From Sciurus carolinensis (lineage: Eukaryota > Chordata > Mammalia > Rodentia > Sciuridae): a stretch of 64,000 nt of DNA. The notes beneath the pieces were generated by a model. That model made no database searches, was not told the origin of the DNA, and worked only from the letters and a program-made list of their open reading frames with translations. Shown piece by piece: positions 21,120 to 31,829 of this stretch (position 1 is the first letter of the stretch; every line of letters starts with the position of its first letter). Both the position numbers and the translations under genes were made by a program. The DNA is taken from NCBI RefSeq assembly GCF_902686445.1, contig NC_062218.1:134277241-134341240 (forward strand). The letters are read 5' to 3'.

Positions 21120-21310
21120 TAAGAAATTCAAATTTTAATTAATTTTACATTTAAATTTATATGTGTCTAATGGTTATTGTATTGGATAGCACAGCTCTAA
21201 ATATTTGGTTTATAGGACTAAGTCAAATCTTAATACCATAATCATTAAATGTTTCCTTTCCTCTCATAGAAATGCTGAAACACTAGATTACAAGTGTTTA
21301 AATGGATTTC

Positions 21311-21497
21311 TTTCTTTCTGTACTGGTGGTTGAACCCAGGAGCGTTTTATTACTGAGCCACTTCCCCAGCCAGTCCTTTTTACTTTTAATTTTGAGACAG
21401 GGTCTTGCTAAACTGTTTAGGGCCTAAGTTGCTGAGGCTGGTCTTGAATTTGGGATCCTGGTTGGGATTATAGGCATTGGCCACCATGCCCGGTTGT
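21311..21497 (-). repeat. B1-dID SINE with TSD
   Basis: 'tgtactggtggttgaaccca' to 'ggccaccatgcccggttg'. The duplication taaatggatttc is at about 21299-21310 and 21499-21510. Confidence 0.9.
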
Positions 21498-21756
21498 TAA
21501 ATGGATTTCAAGAGCTCACTGGATGATTTAAAATAAAATAAAATAAAATAAAATCCCCGTTTTACAGGCTGGAAACTTTACGAGTCAGGGGTGGTGGCTT
21601 GTCGGTTTGTAAGTAGCAATGCTTGAGGGGAACCCAAACCTCCTGACTCCTGATTTTACTCTGCTGTGAGTCACAGATGTGCTGTCAACACCTGCAGGAG
21701 GTGAGGCTGGTGAGCATTTTGATATTTTAACAGCAACAGAAAGGTACCATGATTGA

Positions 21757-21933
21757 TTCTTTTTTTTTTGTACTGGGGATTAAACCCAGAGGCGCTTTAC
21801 CATGGAACCACACCTCCATCCCTTTTTATTTCTTAGAGCCTACCTATATTGCTGAGGTTGCCCTCAAACTTGCGATCCTCCTGCCTCGGCCTCAGGAGTC
21901 GCTAGGATTACAGGCGTGCGCCACCGCGCTCTA
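21757..21933 (-). repeat. B1-dID SINE
   Basis: 'tgtactggggattaaaccca' to 'gcgtgcgccaccgcgctc'. It keeps several CpGs, suggesting a young copy or proximity to the CpG island. Confidence 0.85.
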
Positions 21934-22306
21934 CAATGCTTAAGTATTCTAAAATTAATACAGATTACTTACATCTAAATCTGTTCCCTTTCTTATCTAC
22001 AGTCAATCCGTGAGAATGATCCTGCTGTTCGGAGGCGTACAATTACTAATGCAAAATGACGAATGGCGGTGGCCCAACCTCAGGCCGGCCAATCCCATTC
22101 CTGTGTCTTGTTTTAGTTGTGCAGCAAAAAAGACGCAGGCGAGCAGCGAGGCGTGTAACAGGTTGTTTTGTCAACTCGTCTAACTAGCTGAGCGAGAGAC
22201 ACCTCCTAGCCAGCCCGGCTCCCACCGCGACCTGGGGCCTCGGTGACCAGCTTCTAACACACAAGACAGCCGCAATGCCACACGGGCGCAGACCCGTGGA
22301 GCCTAC

Positions 22307-22598
22307 CTGTGCGCACCGCGCCGTCCCCGCCGCTGTTCCCGCCGCTCAGCCCCGCAGCCGCACGCAGCGCGCTCCCGCAACTCGCCGACAGGTTCCCGGT
22401 GGCCCTTCGCGCCAGGGTCAGAATGGGCGTAGACCAGCCCTCGGCCGTCGCCCGAGACCTCGCGGCGCTCCGCAGCTCGCCTGGACTTGGCAGCTGGCTC
22501 CGGTCCACGATCTCAAACTCTTCTCCCGGCTCCGACCCGGACCCTGGCCCTGGCTCCGGCTCCCGCCCCGCCGGGGAGCCGTCTTCCCGGTCGGCCAT
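22307..22598 (-). CDS. RUFY1: RUFY1 exon 1, coding part (N-terminus of long isoform)
   Basis: 97 codons from the ATG at 22598-22596 plus one base of the split Ala codon; donor CACAG|gtaggc (GT at 22306-22305). The context gccaagATGg has A at -3 and G at +4, a strong Kozak match. The protein starts [20 protein letters not shown], then [20 protein letters not shown] and [20 protein letters not shown], matching the low-complexity Glu/Pro/Gly-rich N-terminus known for RUFY1 long form. The [11 protein letters not shown] and TPILTLARR segments are conserved. Several out-of-frame and antisense open frames overlap here only because GC-rich sequence lacks stops. Nothing is broken. Joins exon 2 in phase over a 13-kb intron. 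Confidence 0.96.
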
Positions 22599-22607
22599 CT
22601 TGGCCGC

Positions 22608-22617
22608 GTCACGTGCC
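22608..22617. promoter_or_regulatory. E-box (CLEAR-like, GTCACGTGCC)
   Basis: Palindromic CACGTG at 22610-22615, about 12 bp upstream of the RUFY1 ATG, differing at one or two bases from the GTCACGTGAC consensus bound by TFEB/MITF/USF factors. RUFY1 acts in endosomal traffic, so lysosomal co-regulation is plausible but only inferred. Confidence 0.5.
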
Positions 22618-22690
22618 CGGCGGGCTGTGGGCCGACGGCGTGTGGGCGCGGTGCGGGCGGGCGCTCCAGTGCCCTCACAGCGCTTTTATT

Positions 22691-23399
22691 TCTGTACCCC
22701 AGATTTTTCTCGCTTCTCACCGCCCGCCTTGCTTTTCTTTCGCTATAATAAGGTTCAAAAAAGTACAGATCACCACATAAGAAGTACCCATAGTCCCACC
22801 AGCTGGAAAGGCTTACTTGCATGGAAGTTGCTCTTTAACTTTCTCCCTTCCAGGACTCTGCAACCAGACTACAATATAAGGGGCTCCCCAGGCCTTCATT
22901 TTCTTAGTGACACGATTTCCTCTTTTTAATTTCATTTCCTGTCTAATATTTTCTACTGTGTCGTTTTTTCTGCAACATTCTTAAGAATGAACCCTAAACC
23001 GGCGGCTAAGCAAACTTGGACAGATGAGTCAAAAAATATGATTTTTTTTCTTTTAAATCAAATGACTACGACAGCATGGCAGAAAAGTGTATAACACTGT
23101 GGTGGGAATGACAAGATCTAGATTTTGCTGTTAATTAGTTAAGTGGGATAATAATAGAACTGGCCTCATTGCTAAATAAGATTTTGCAGTAAGGACTACA
23201 TAGCAGATGTTAGCCATTGTTGGAAACCACTGGATCTAGTTTCCAATGATATGGCTTGAGCAACTCACCATAAATGTATAGAGTTATTCAGTCTGCATTT
23301 TCACTTGGAAAAGAAGGAAATTTGGTTAAATAAAAACTCAAATTTAACACTTTGTAAATACATTTAACATTTTGTAAAGCGAGGCATGTGGGCTATATC
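22691..23399. other. Upstream flank of RUFY1, no gene
   Basis: GC content drops quickly beyond 22690. No divergent exon is recognisable. The plus-strand frame running to 22929 is an extension of CpG-island open frame, not a supported gene. Confidence 0.45.
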
Positions 23400-23640
23400 T
23401 AACTAGGCAGAATGGTGGTACACAACTCTGATCCCAGCTACTAAAGATATTGAGGCAGGAAGATCACAAGTTCTAACTAGCCTGAGCAATTTAGCCAGAT
23501 TCTGTCTCAAATTTTTAAGAGAGGACTGTAGATGAAGCTCCAAGGTTGAGAGCTTTGGGGTTCAGTATCCAGTACCACAAAACAAACAAACAAACAAGAA
23601 AAAAACAAAACAAAAAACAAAAAAAACCCAGCCTATTATT
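23400..23640 (+). repeat. B1-dID SINE (old) with (caaa)n tail
   Basis: 'ggcagaatggtggtacacaa', 'gaggcaggaagatcacaagt', a degenerate ID unit and a long A/C-rich tail. Confidence 0.65.
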
Positions 23641-24097
23641 TGACAATTTAAAAAGTTGTGAATGTTTAGAAATAAAAGATTTCACCTAAAAGTCTGGGTT
23701 TTAGCTTTCTCTTGAATTATCATAAGATTGACAATTTGGGGGTATATTCCCTATTGGTAATAAACTGTTGGGGTAAGCAGTGGCTGCTGTAAGAAAGTAT
23801 TTAATGACACTTGTTAATGCAAAATAATAATCAGGTATAGGGACCATTGTATCCAGGTCTAGCACTGGGAGAGAGACACTGGGCTCAACTTCCAACATGG
23901 CAGGAACCAGTGTGAATTTTATAGCCAAGGATGGAAAATTACTAGTCAAAAACATCATAAAGGGGATTTTGGCTAAACCAACCTAAAAATTCTTGCTGAA
24001 GACAGGCCAGGGTGAACAGAAATCACTGGGAGGATAGGGAAGGATGAAGATCCTGATCAGATATGAAGGATGGGGTTCCTCTTAAATTGCCTTAAAA
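23641..24097. other. Intergenic, nothing recognised
   Basis: No SINE or gene. The antisense frame 23701-23958 lacks recognisable features. Confidence 0.4.
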
Positions 24098-24310
24098 CAA
24101 AGCCTGGTGGTGAAGGCCTGCAATCCAGTGACTCGGGGGCTGAGGCAGGAGGATCACAAGTTCAAGGCCAGTCTCAGCAGTTTAGCAAGGTCCTAAGCAA
24201 CTTAATGAGACCCTGTTTCCAAATAAAAATATAAAGGGCTGGTGATGTGGCTTAGTGTTTAAGCACCCCTGGGTTTAATCCCTGATGCCAGAAAACAAAA
24301 ACAAAAACAG
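24098..24310 (+). repeat. B1-dID dimeric SINE
   Basis: 'agcctggtggtgaaggcctg' to 'gatgccagaaaac' plus (caaaaa)n. Confidence 0.85.
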
Positions 24311-24347
24311 ATTTAAAGCAGGATTATTTGTTAAAACTGGATTTTAA

Positions 24348-24595
24348 ACTGGGTGTAGTGGTGCACGTCTATAATCCCAGCGACTGGGGAGGCTGAAGCA
24401 GGAGGATTGCAAGTTCAAAGTCAAGCCTCAGCAAAAGTGAGGCACTAAACAACTCAGTGAGATCCTGTCTCTAAATAAAATATAAAATAGGGCTGGGGAT
24501 GTGGCTCTGAGTTTGAGAGCCCCTGAGTTCAATCCCTGGTACCAAAGACAAAACAAAACAAAACAAAAGAAAACAAAAAACTCAAAAAACAAACA
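24348..24595 (+). repeat. B1-dID dimeric SINE
   Basis: 'actgggtgtagtggtgcacg', 'gggctggggatgtggctctg' and a (caaaa)n tail of about 50 bp. Confidence 0.88.
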
Positions 24596-24710
24596 CCACT
24601 GAATTTTACAGTGATGTGCACAGAAGGACGAGGAGAGTTTAGATGCCTCACTGAAGGTCAGTGAAGCAAAAAATCGGTGTCATTTCGCCTTAAAAAGAGC
24701 AGTCACTCAG

Positions 24711-24808
24711 GCTGGGGATATAGCTCAGTTGGTATAGTGCTTGCCTAGCATGCACAAGGCCCTGTGTTCAATCCCCAGCACAAGAAAAGAAAAAAAGAAA
24801 AGAAAATC
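24711..24808 (+). repeat. ID element
   Basis: 'ggctggggatatagctcagt tggtatagtg', 'gttcaatccccagcac' and an (aaaag)n tail; near consensus. Confidence 0.9.
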
Positions 24809-25129
24809 CCAGGCACTTCCTGAGTCTCAAACTTGGTCCAACCCACTTCATCAGTTTTCACCGTCTGATTTCTGATCTCTGAAAGACATCTATGGAACTA
24901 CTGCACTCAGTGGGGTGGTACTACTTCATGGGAATTTGTGGGGATGTTGTTTGGGTTGTTTCAATGATAGAGGGCATGCTACTAGTCTTTATTGGAGGTG
25001 GACAGGGATGAAGATTGTCGAATTGTTCAGATTCCTTTGTGACTTTCCAATGTTACTGGACATTATGTAGGTGAAACTCTTTTTTGTATAAAATATGAAG
25101 TTTTTTTTGGTGAACAATTTTATTATTTT

Positions 25130-25440
25130 ATCAGGAAATTATGCTTCAATAACAAGTAATCCCTAAATCTCAGTAGCTTAACATAAAAGTATGTTTCTCA
25201 TCATGTTATATGTCCACGTGGATGGAAGGAATACTTGCTCAAATGATCATAGGCTCTTGGGTTGGAGTGTTGAGTCAAACTGATGTGCCAAACTTTTCTT
25301 ATGCACATTTCATTGGCAAAAGGAAGTCATATGGCCGTATCCGACTTGAAGAGAGTAGGGAAGTTCAGTCCTACTAGTGACTGCGAAAAGGTATACTGAC
25401 TACCACAAGTGTATCCTGAACTGTCCCAGAATGCAGTTAA
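25130..25440 (-). repeat. Ancient mammalian interspersed repeat (LTR-class, name uncertain)
   Basis: 'ttcaataacaagtaatccct aaatctcagtagctt ... ggatggaaggaatacttgct' resembles the widespread 'gtaacaaaccaccccaaaac ttagtggctt' repeat that also appears at 51297 and 62750. Confidence 0.45.
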
Positions 25441-25624
25441 ATTGGTTTGTTCAGAACTTAAGCATTATTAGCCTTTTCACAAAATCATGTTGCTCACGAA
25501 AGCACTGCTTTGGGAAGTTGAATCTTTGAAGCAATACCTGAAGTCAGCACAATAATAGCAATTGAACATAAAGGTGCAAATGTCTGGCACATTATTTCTT
25601 TTAGTGGTAATTGTGTCTTGTGTA

Positions 25625-25757
25625 TTTATTTACTTATTTATTTATTTTAGTTGTCAATGGACCTTTATTTTATTTATTTATATGTGGTGCTGAGAATTGA
25701 ACCCAGTGCCTCACACATGTTAGGCAAGCACTCTACTACTGAGCCACAATCCCTATC
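25625..25757 (-). repeat. ID element with STRID-type tail
   Basis: 'tagttgtcaatggaccttta' tail and 'gagaattgaacccagtgcct' body. Confidence 0.8.
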
Positions 25758-25766
25758 CATGTGTCT

Positions 25767-25767
<1 letters not shown>

Positions 25768-25806
<39 letters not shown>
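25768..25806 (+). repeat. (TG)n microsatellite
   Basis: About 18 TG units, ending in 'tatacatac'. Confidence 0.95.
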
Positions 25807-25808
<2 letters not shown>

Positions 25809-25887
25809 CATACATGTTTTGTAGTACTGGTGTTAGGTAGTAGTAGACATGAGCAATGGGTCAGGGACTTAAGAAAATACTTAATAC

Positions 25888-26090
25888 ACAGTGGCACACA
25901 CCTCTAATGCCAGGGACTCAGGAGGCTCACGAAGGAGAATCAAAGTTCAAGGCCAGAATTAACAATTTAGTGAAACTCTAAGCAACTTAGTGAGACCCTA
26001 TCTCAAAATAAAAAAGAAAGAACTGGGGATGTAGCTCAGTGGGGTAAATCCCCAGTACCTGCTCCCATCCCCTCACCAAAAGAAAATACT
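25888..26090 (+). repeat. B1-dID dimeric SINE with TSD
   Basis: 'acagtggcacacacctctaa', 'gaactggggatgtagctcag' and 'tccccagtacc'. Duplication aagaaaatactta(a/t) on both sides. Confidence 0.85.
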
Positions 26091-26196
26091 TATTCCAGAA
26101 CAAATCAGTTAATCAACAGTCTTGCCTCAGTGGCACCAAAAGTCTGACAAGCTTCAGAACCCTTTCTTGATCTCAGCTCTATAAACTATTCCTTTT

Positions 26197-26849
26197 GTAA
26201 CAGGAGGAAGACAGATAAACTCAGGGTAAGAGCCAAAGGGCAAGAGTATGATTGCTCAAAAGGGCCTAATTGCTAAAATATCTTCAGCAAGTTCCTGCAC
26301 AAACAACACTGACCAGACTGTGGCCTAAGATAAAAATGACACAACCATAAAACTCATGATGGTCACAAGACCCTGAGTCCCTGAGAAAGCAGGATAATTA
26401 AGACCAGAGCCTACTGATCATAAATTGTGTAAAAACAGTTCCAATTAAGACCTGTGAGCAGGGCCAGGATGACCAAGAATTGCCCTATAAAGATAGCCTT
26501 GTAGTATCAATGTAATTGTAGCTTTGCTCCCTGCTCATGGGTTTCACTTAGCTATCTATGGGTATAAACATGTACAGTAGAGGTTTAGTAATTTAATGTA
26601 GTCTGTCATCCAGAGCCAAGAGATGATACCTGGGTAGGACCTTCTAACAACTTCCCCTACTCCAATAAAACTGGATTCACCAAGAAGTGAGTTGTAGATC
26701 TCCTCTTTGAAATAATCCACCTTCTTCCTTGGGGGTGTCTTCTTTCATAATGAACTTTGCTGTACTTCTTCTATACCTTGTGTCTTGCTTGAAATTCTCT
26801 CTTATGAGATCACAAGAACCAAGAATTACACTGTGACCCCTGGTAACAT
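26197..26849 (+). mobile_element. ERV solo-LTR candidate
   Basis: Starts TGTAACAGG and ends CCTGGTAACA, imperfect inverted ends with TG/CA. TATA-like 'cctataaagatagcc' near 26483 and polyadenylation signal 'ccaataaaactgg' near 26660 are in the order U3-R-U5. No matching duplication was found at these exact borders, so they may be off by a few bases. No internal retroviral coding sequence adjoins it. Confidence 0.55.
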
Positions 26850-26867
26850 TAACATGATGCCAGACCC

Positions 26868-27055
26868 CTTCCAACACTGGGAATTGAACCCAGGAAGGAG
26901 ATTTCTTCCTCTGAATTACAACCTCAGCTTTTTTTGTTTGTTTGTTTTGAGGGAGGATCTCACTAGGTTGCCCAGGCTGTCCTCAAACTTTCCATCCTCC
27001 TTCTTCAACCTTCCAGGTAGCTGGGATTACAGGTGTGTACTGCTGCATCTCAGGA
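26868..27055 (-). repeat. B1-dID SINE
   Basis: 'caacactgggaattgaaccc', (gttt)n linker, B1 to 'gattacaggtgtgtactgct'. Confidence 0.75.
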
Positions 27056-27379
27056 GGCTTGACTTTCTTGGTTCTATGTTTTGTGTTCTGTTCCCCACAG
27101 ATCAGCTCAAGGACTTTGTAAAACCCAGGTTTGACCTCTTTACCTTCCTGCTTACAAATTGCTTGTGGCCTTGTCTATTGCAGGAGGGTCTTACCCAGGT
27201 GCATTTTCTACTTGGTGTAGATGAAAAATTTAGTTATGTAGCACTGGGGTAGTTTGGGTGCCTTGCTTCAGCCCAAAGGGATATCTAAAGAGATGGATCC
27301 ACATGGTTTTATTGGTATTGTAAGTTGGTCACATCTACTGAGTCCTGGAGTTTTACTAATTGTATTCCATGTGTACAAT
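27056..27379. other. Intergenic, nothing recognised
   Basis: The open frame 26785-27252 is a chance frame across the preceding LTR end and SINE. Confidence 0.4.
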
Positions 27380-27465
27380 TTTTTTTTAAATGGTTGGTAT
27401 TAAACCCATGACTTTGCACATGCTAGGAAAGGGCTCTAACACTTGGCTATATCAGTGGCCCTCAG
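27380..27465 (-). repeat. ID element (degenerate)
   Basis: 'ggttggtattaaacccatga ... ggctctaacacttggctata' reverse ID. Confidence 0.65.
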
Positions 27466-27565
27466 ATGTACAAATTTTATACTTGGTTTGGTATTTTATA
27501 ATGTAGGAGATTCTCATTGTATGAACATAACCAATGTCAGGAACAGGCAATTAAAATAAGATTGC

Positions 27566-27760
27566 TGACTGGGTGTGATGGCACATGCCTTTAATCCCAA
27601 CAACTTGGAAGTCTGAGGCAAGAGGATCACAAGTTCAAGACCAGCCTCAGCAACTTAAGAGATTCTGTTTCAAAATAAAAATAAATAAATAAAAAGCATT
27701 GAGGATGTAGCTTAGTTACAGATTATCCCTGGGTTAACCACAGAGTAACTACAAAAAATA
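27566..27760 (+). repeat. B1-dID dimeric SINE
   Basis: 'actgggtgtgatggcacatg', (aaat)n linker, diverged ID half. Confidence 0.8.
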
Positions 27761-27840
27761 AAATCAAATCACTGTTCTAAGTACATGTCATTAGTTATAA
27801 AGTTTCTTGCCACTAATGTTTGCCTAAAAACAAATCAAGG

Positions 27841-27967
27841 GACTGGAGGTGTGGCTCAGTGGTAGAGCACTTGCCTAGCAAGTGTGAGGCACTGGGTTTG
27901 ATTCTCAGCACCACATATAAATAAATGAGTAAAATAAAGGCCTATAAACATCTAAAATATTTTAAAA
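27841..27967 (+). repeat. ID element with STRID-type tail and TSD
   Basis: 'gactggaggtgtggctcagt', 'gattctcagcaccacatata' and tail 'aaataaaggcctataaacat'. Duplication 'aaaac(a/g)aatcaag' on both sides. Confidence 0.88.
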
Positions 27968-27987
27968 AACGAATCAAGCCTTTAAAG

Positions 27988-28186
27988 CAAGCAATGCTAT
28001 TCAATAGAATCTTTTGAGATGATGGAAATATTCTACTTTTTCATTCACCAACATGATAGCCACTAACCACAGGTGGCTACTGAACCCTTGAAATGTGGTT
28101 CATGTGACTGAGGAACTGAATTTTTACTTCAATTTAATTAATTTGAATTTAGATGTGATTAGTGGCTAGTATATTAGCACAGCTTT
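27988..28186 (+). mobile_element. MER3-like hAT MITE, near complete
   Basis: 'aatgctattcaatagaatct', 'gatgatggaaatattctact', 'ggtggctactgaacccttga' and 'ttagtggctagtatattagc acagc' match in order. About 200 bp, the expected size. Confidence 0.75.
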
Positions 28187-28515
28187 AGATCTTCCAATTT
28201 GCAGAAAATATACAGAAAAGAAAAACAACACCTGTAGCAGCAAGAAGACACAGCCAGAGGAGGCAGCATGCTCCAGGGCCTTGCACAACCTAAGAGACAA
28301 CCTGGTTAGAGAGGAACAGCCTGCAAGGAAAGACTTTTTTCCCCCTTAATTCAGGAAATTTCAATATGGGTTGGATATATTGGATGATATTATAGAATTA
28401 TAGTTATTTTTATTAGATGTGATAATGGATTGAAGTTATGTCAGAAAACACCCCCTCCCCTTTTTGAGCTACATTAGAGTTATGGTAAAATGTCATGATA
28501 TTTACAGAAAATAAA
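28187..28515. other. Intergenic, nothing recognised
   Basis: No repeat or gene visible. Confidence 0.4.
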
Positions 28516-28612
28516 ATAGAGTTGGGATTGTAGTTCAGTGGTACAGCAGTTGCTCATCATGTGCGAGGCCCTGGGTTTGATTTCCAGCACTGCCACCTGT
28601 CCCCCAAAATAA
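28516..28612 (+). repeat. ID element
   Basis: 'gagttgggattgtagttcag', 'gggtttgatttccagcactg'. Confidence 0.78.
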
Positions 28613-28650
28613 AATGCAAGTATGGCAAGAGGTTGAAAAATTTTATATCT

Positions 28651-28712
28651 GGGCTGGGGTGTGGCTCATTGGAAGAGTGCCTACATGTAATCCTCAGTTC
28701 TGCAGGGGGAAA
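28651..28712 (+). repeat. ID element, internally deleted
   Basis: 'gggctggggtgtggctcatt' then directly 'tgtaatcctcagttctgcag'. Confidence 0.7.
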
Positions 28713-29649
28713 AAGAGTTTAAGAAGAGTATCTCTGTTTAATGTATGTGTCCCTCTACTTCTCTGAATGTGTGGATTTTCATGCAAAGAGTAAAAGTATG
28801 TATACCAACATGAATCTATATGAAATAGGAACCAAGATTTCATAAACAGTGAAAAAAATTCTACAAAAGACTTGATTGCGATTTTATTTTGAAGAGTAAA
28901 GACAAAAACTGTGGAAGTGAACTTATTTTCTCTTATATTTAACAAAATGTAGAATGTGTTTAAAAATTTGGAATCATCAACTATTGATTTTTTTGCATTT
29001 TTTTTCTGAAATTTTATGTGATACCAAGATATAGCATAATTCATTTTATAGAATGAATCGAGTGGAGTCAGGAAAAGGCTCCAAAATATTTCGCTCTCTC
29101 TTTTGCAAAATGTATCTGCCATTTAATTTTATTTAGATGTAGCTAGTACTCAAGCTATTTGGCACAAAGTGGTAATTATTTCATTGCTCTTGCTATGTAT
29201 CATTCTATTTTTGTGAGATATCTCATAGTAAAAAATAAGCTGTTTTATGCTACTGTTATGTATTTGTTGCTATTGTTATTGAGCCTATCCAAACTCATTC
29301 TTCACTTTACATTTGTTTTAATTTTTTTTCAAACTGTTCTATTTAGAAGCTCTTATTGAGTTTCAGCATCAATTTTATTTTCTTCAATTGTTGACTGGTC
29401 CATAATTCTGCCAACCTCGCGTGCCAGTGGCTCTGTGTGGGGAAATGAGTAGCTTTGTTTGGGCTTGATCATAACTTTGTTTATTTGTGAAATCTTGCAT
29501 TGTGTGCAAGATTTACAGTTTCACTGTCCAGATGATTTGCATTGTAGGCATCTGACAATGGGGAATAGACAGGCTTGGCCTTGGTATAGTTCATTGGGAA
29601 TGATACTTTGTGTATCAGTAGGGAGTGAATTTTGAGTAGGGACCTTCCT
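28713..29649. other. AT-rich intergenic DNA, no gene
   Basis: The 142-codon antisense frame 28694-29122 is AT-driven with no recognisable domain. It is not called. Confidence 0.45.
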
Positions 29650-29856
29650 CTTTTTTTCTTTTCCCCTGATATGGAGATTTGAATTCAGGGGCATTCTACC
29701 ACTGAGCTATATTCCCACCCCTCAGCTTTTTTAAAACAGATTTTGATACTGAGACAGGTTCTTGCTAAGTTGCCCAGGCTGGCCTTGAACTTGTGATCCT
29801 CCTGCTTCAGCCTCCCAAGTAGTTGGGATTTTAGGGAGCATCACTGTGCCAGCTAG
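29650..29856 (-). repeat. B1-dID SINE
   Basis: 'gatatggagatttgaattca', 'gagacaggttcttgctaagt' and B1. 'agtaggg' recurs at both borders. Confidence 0.82.
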
Positions 29857-30254
29857 TAGGGGCTCATTTTAAAATGATTTATTCCTTAGCGAATATTTTA
29901 ACATTACAAAAACTTCTTATTCTCCAAATATAGCCTTGTAACTGCAGGGACTTGGGTAAAATAGCCTCAGATAACAGAAACCCTTTCTTTTTTTGAGTTC
30001 AGAACTTTGGAGCTTAGTCAGATACAAGTAAATGGGATATAGGTACTGTTGTTGAGATGGAATTGAAATATAGCTGTTATTTTATGAAAATAATTTTGTA
30101 TTCATCCCAAAATAGATAACTTAAAGCAAGAAATTTAAACTGAGAATTTGCATAATGGATCCCCAATAGAGAGAGCTGTCAGGTCAACTGAATGACCTTA
30201 TACTTTCCTGTTTGGTGTTTCACTCTGGCCACAGAATACCAGATTTACTTTTAT

Positions 30255-30345
30255 TTTATTTTATTGCTGTGCTAGGGATCAAACGCTGCAGGGCCTTGTG
30301 CATGTCAGGTAAGTACTCTACCACTGAGCTACATCCCTAACCGGA
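30255..30345 (-). repeat. ID element
   Basis: 'tgctgtgctagggatcaaac ... ctctaccactgagctacatc'. Confidence 0.8.
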
Positions 30346-30821
30346 AAGAATCTTAAGTTCAGCCAAAGTCATGCTTTCAGATGAAATGCTAGGAGCCAGC
30401 AGGACCATGAAGGTGGCCTTAAGGTCCCTGCCAGCAGCTTCTAAAATGATGACCTTTCTGATTTGATAACATCTTCCCATGACCTAATTTACCTAGTTCT
30501 CCCTCTGTCTCATAACATTTTATTATGAAAAATTTCAAGCAAGGAGTATAACATTTGACCATCTCAATTTGTCATTTTTAATTCCTTCATTAATCCATTT
30601 TGCTTTTTGATGTATGTCAAAGGAAATTCCTGATCCTCATACATAAATCAAACTTTTTATATAGAAATTATTTCAATTTTATAGGAAAGTTACAAGAATA
30701 AAGATAGTAAAAAGTACATCGGTAGACCCTTTATTAACATTTCACTGTTAGTTTTATCATCTGTATGTGTATGTGCTCTCTCTATATCTATATTTATATG
30801 TTTTCTTTTTCCTTGGACTTT
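30346..30821. other. Ancient repeat-derived sequence, family uncertain
   Basis: 'gaaaaatttcaagcaaggag tataac ... aggaaagttacaagaataaa gatagta' resembles a widespread ancient mammalian LINE-related repeat. Continues beyond the ID at 30822-30905. Confidence 0.35.
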
Positions 30822-30905
30822 TTTTTCTTGCAGTACTGGGCATGGAACCCAGGGCTTCATATATGCTAGGCAAGTACTCTACTACCGAACTGCACCCCCA
30901 ATTCT
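30822..30905 (-). repeat. ID element
   Basis: 'gcagtactgggcatggaacc ... tctactaccgaactgcaccc'. Confidence 0.8.
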
Positions 30906-31246
30906 CCTTGAACTTCGTTAGAGCAAATTACATAACTATGACCCCTTAGCCTTAAGTCCTTCAGGATATATTTATTTAAAAAATCATATTCAGGTTTTAT
31001 TGTGTTAAAACAATGCATGAAATATGTAGCCCATCAATTAGGACTTGAAAAACTTTGATTTGTAAAAGTTATTCTTTTTTGCTTTTGATTATTTTCAGCT
31101 TCATTAAGATTTAATAGACAAAAATTATATTTATGGTATATAATATAATGTTTTGATGTATGTATACATTGCAAAATGATAAAATCAGCTTAATTATATT
31201 TGTCATCTCACATATATTTTGTAGTGAGAATGTTTACAATCCACTC

Positions 31247-31810
31247 TGTTATGGGGCGCAACTTAAGAACAGACGGATCACCACTGAGAAGCCCAAATTT
31301 GAGAGTCTTTATTAAGCCGGTCGGCTGACTGTCTCACACAATGCCCCAAAAAATGGCTATTGGGGAGGACAGTCCCGACCACAGGGTTGTAGGGGTTCTT
31401 ATACCAAAAATCACATTAATCATAAGTGTCTGTTGCTATGATTCGAAATTACACATTAACATCATGAGATTACTCACAGAGGGGGAAGTGGGTCAGAATG
31501 ACCCTTACCTAAGTACAAACTAAAAAATGGTTACTAACATCCACACGATCCCTGTTCACATAGTACATTGTTTAGGAGCACTAGGAGTCAAAAGAGAGCA
31601 ATTTTTATTTACATAGGAATTATCATTCTGTATTGTTAAACATGTCATATTAAGTAACTGATGATGGGCACAGAGGCGGGGTGTTCCCATGGGAGAAGCT
31701 TATTTCCTACATAACATGGAGTCTCAGAGCAAAATGGAGTCTGTTTAGTCATTTCCCTTAGAGTCTGGCCTATAACATTTTCATGGAGTCAGATCTGTCA
31801 GCCCATCACA
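31247..31810 (-). mobile_element. Solo ERV LTR with candidate 5-bp target duplication
   Basis: 564 bp with TGTTATGGG...CCCATCACA inverted ends. On the minus strand a TATA-like 'tataagaacccc' (near 31400) precedes a polyadenylation signal 'aataaagactc' (near 31305), giving transcription right to left. The 5-bp repeat cactc is at 31242-31246 and 31811-31815. No internal retroviral genes remain. It sits inside the older L1. Confidence 0.8.
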
Positions 31811-31829
31811 CACTCTCTTAGCAATTTTT

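Larger units (their letters stand above)
20383..21200 (+). mobile_element. hAT MITE (MER3-like) broken up by later insertions
   Basis: Begins 'gcactatccaatagagcagt' at 20383 and ends 'gtattggatagcacagctct' at about 21199, the diagnostic inverted termini. The interior holds a MER2-like element, a B1 and a B1-dID. Confidence 0.65.
22000..22690 (-). promoter_or_regulatory. RUFY1: RUFY1 main promoter CpG island
   Basis: Dense CpG from about 22030 to 22670 spans exon 1 and its upstream flank. No TATA box is visible upstream of the start codon. CCAAT at 22088-22092 lies on the intron side. Broad GC-rich architecture is typical of housekeeping promoters. The exact transcription start cannot be read from sequence. 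Confidence 0.8.

Noticed and set aside
22275..22929. Several long overlapping open frames on both strands around RUFY1 exon 1
   Set aside because: They are the stop-poor shadow of a GC-rich CpG island. Only the minus frame from 22598 matches a known protein and ends at a proper splice donor.
28694..29122. 142-codon minus-strand frame
   Set aside because: AT-rich composition with many Phe/Lys/Asn codons, overlapping an ID element at one end; no domain and no splice context.
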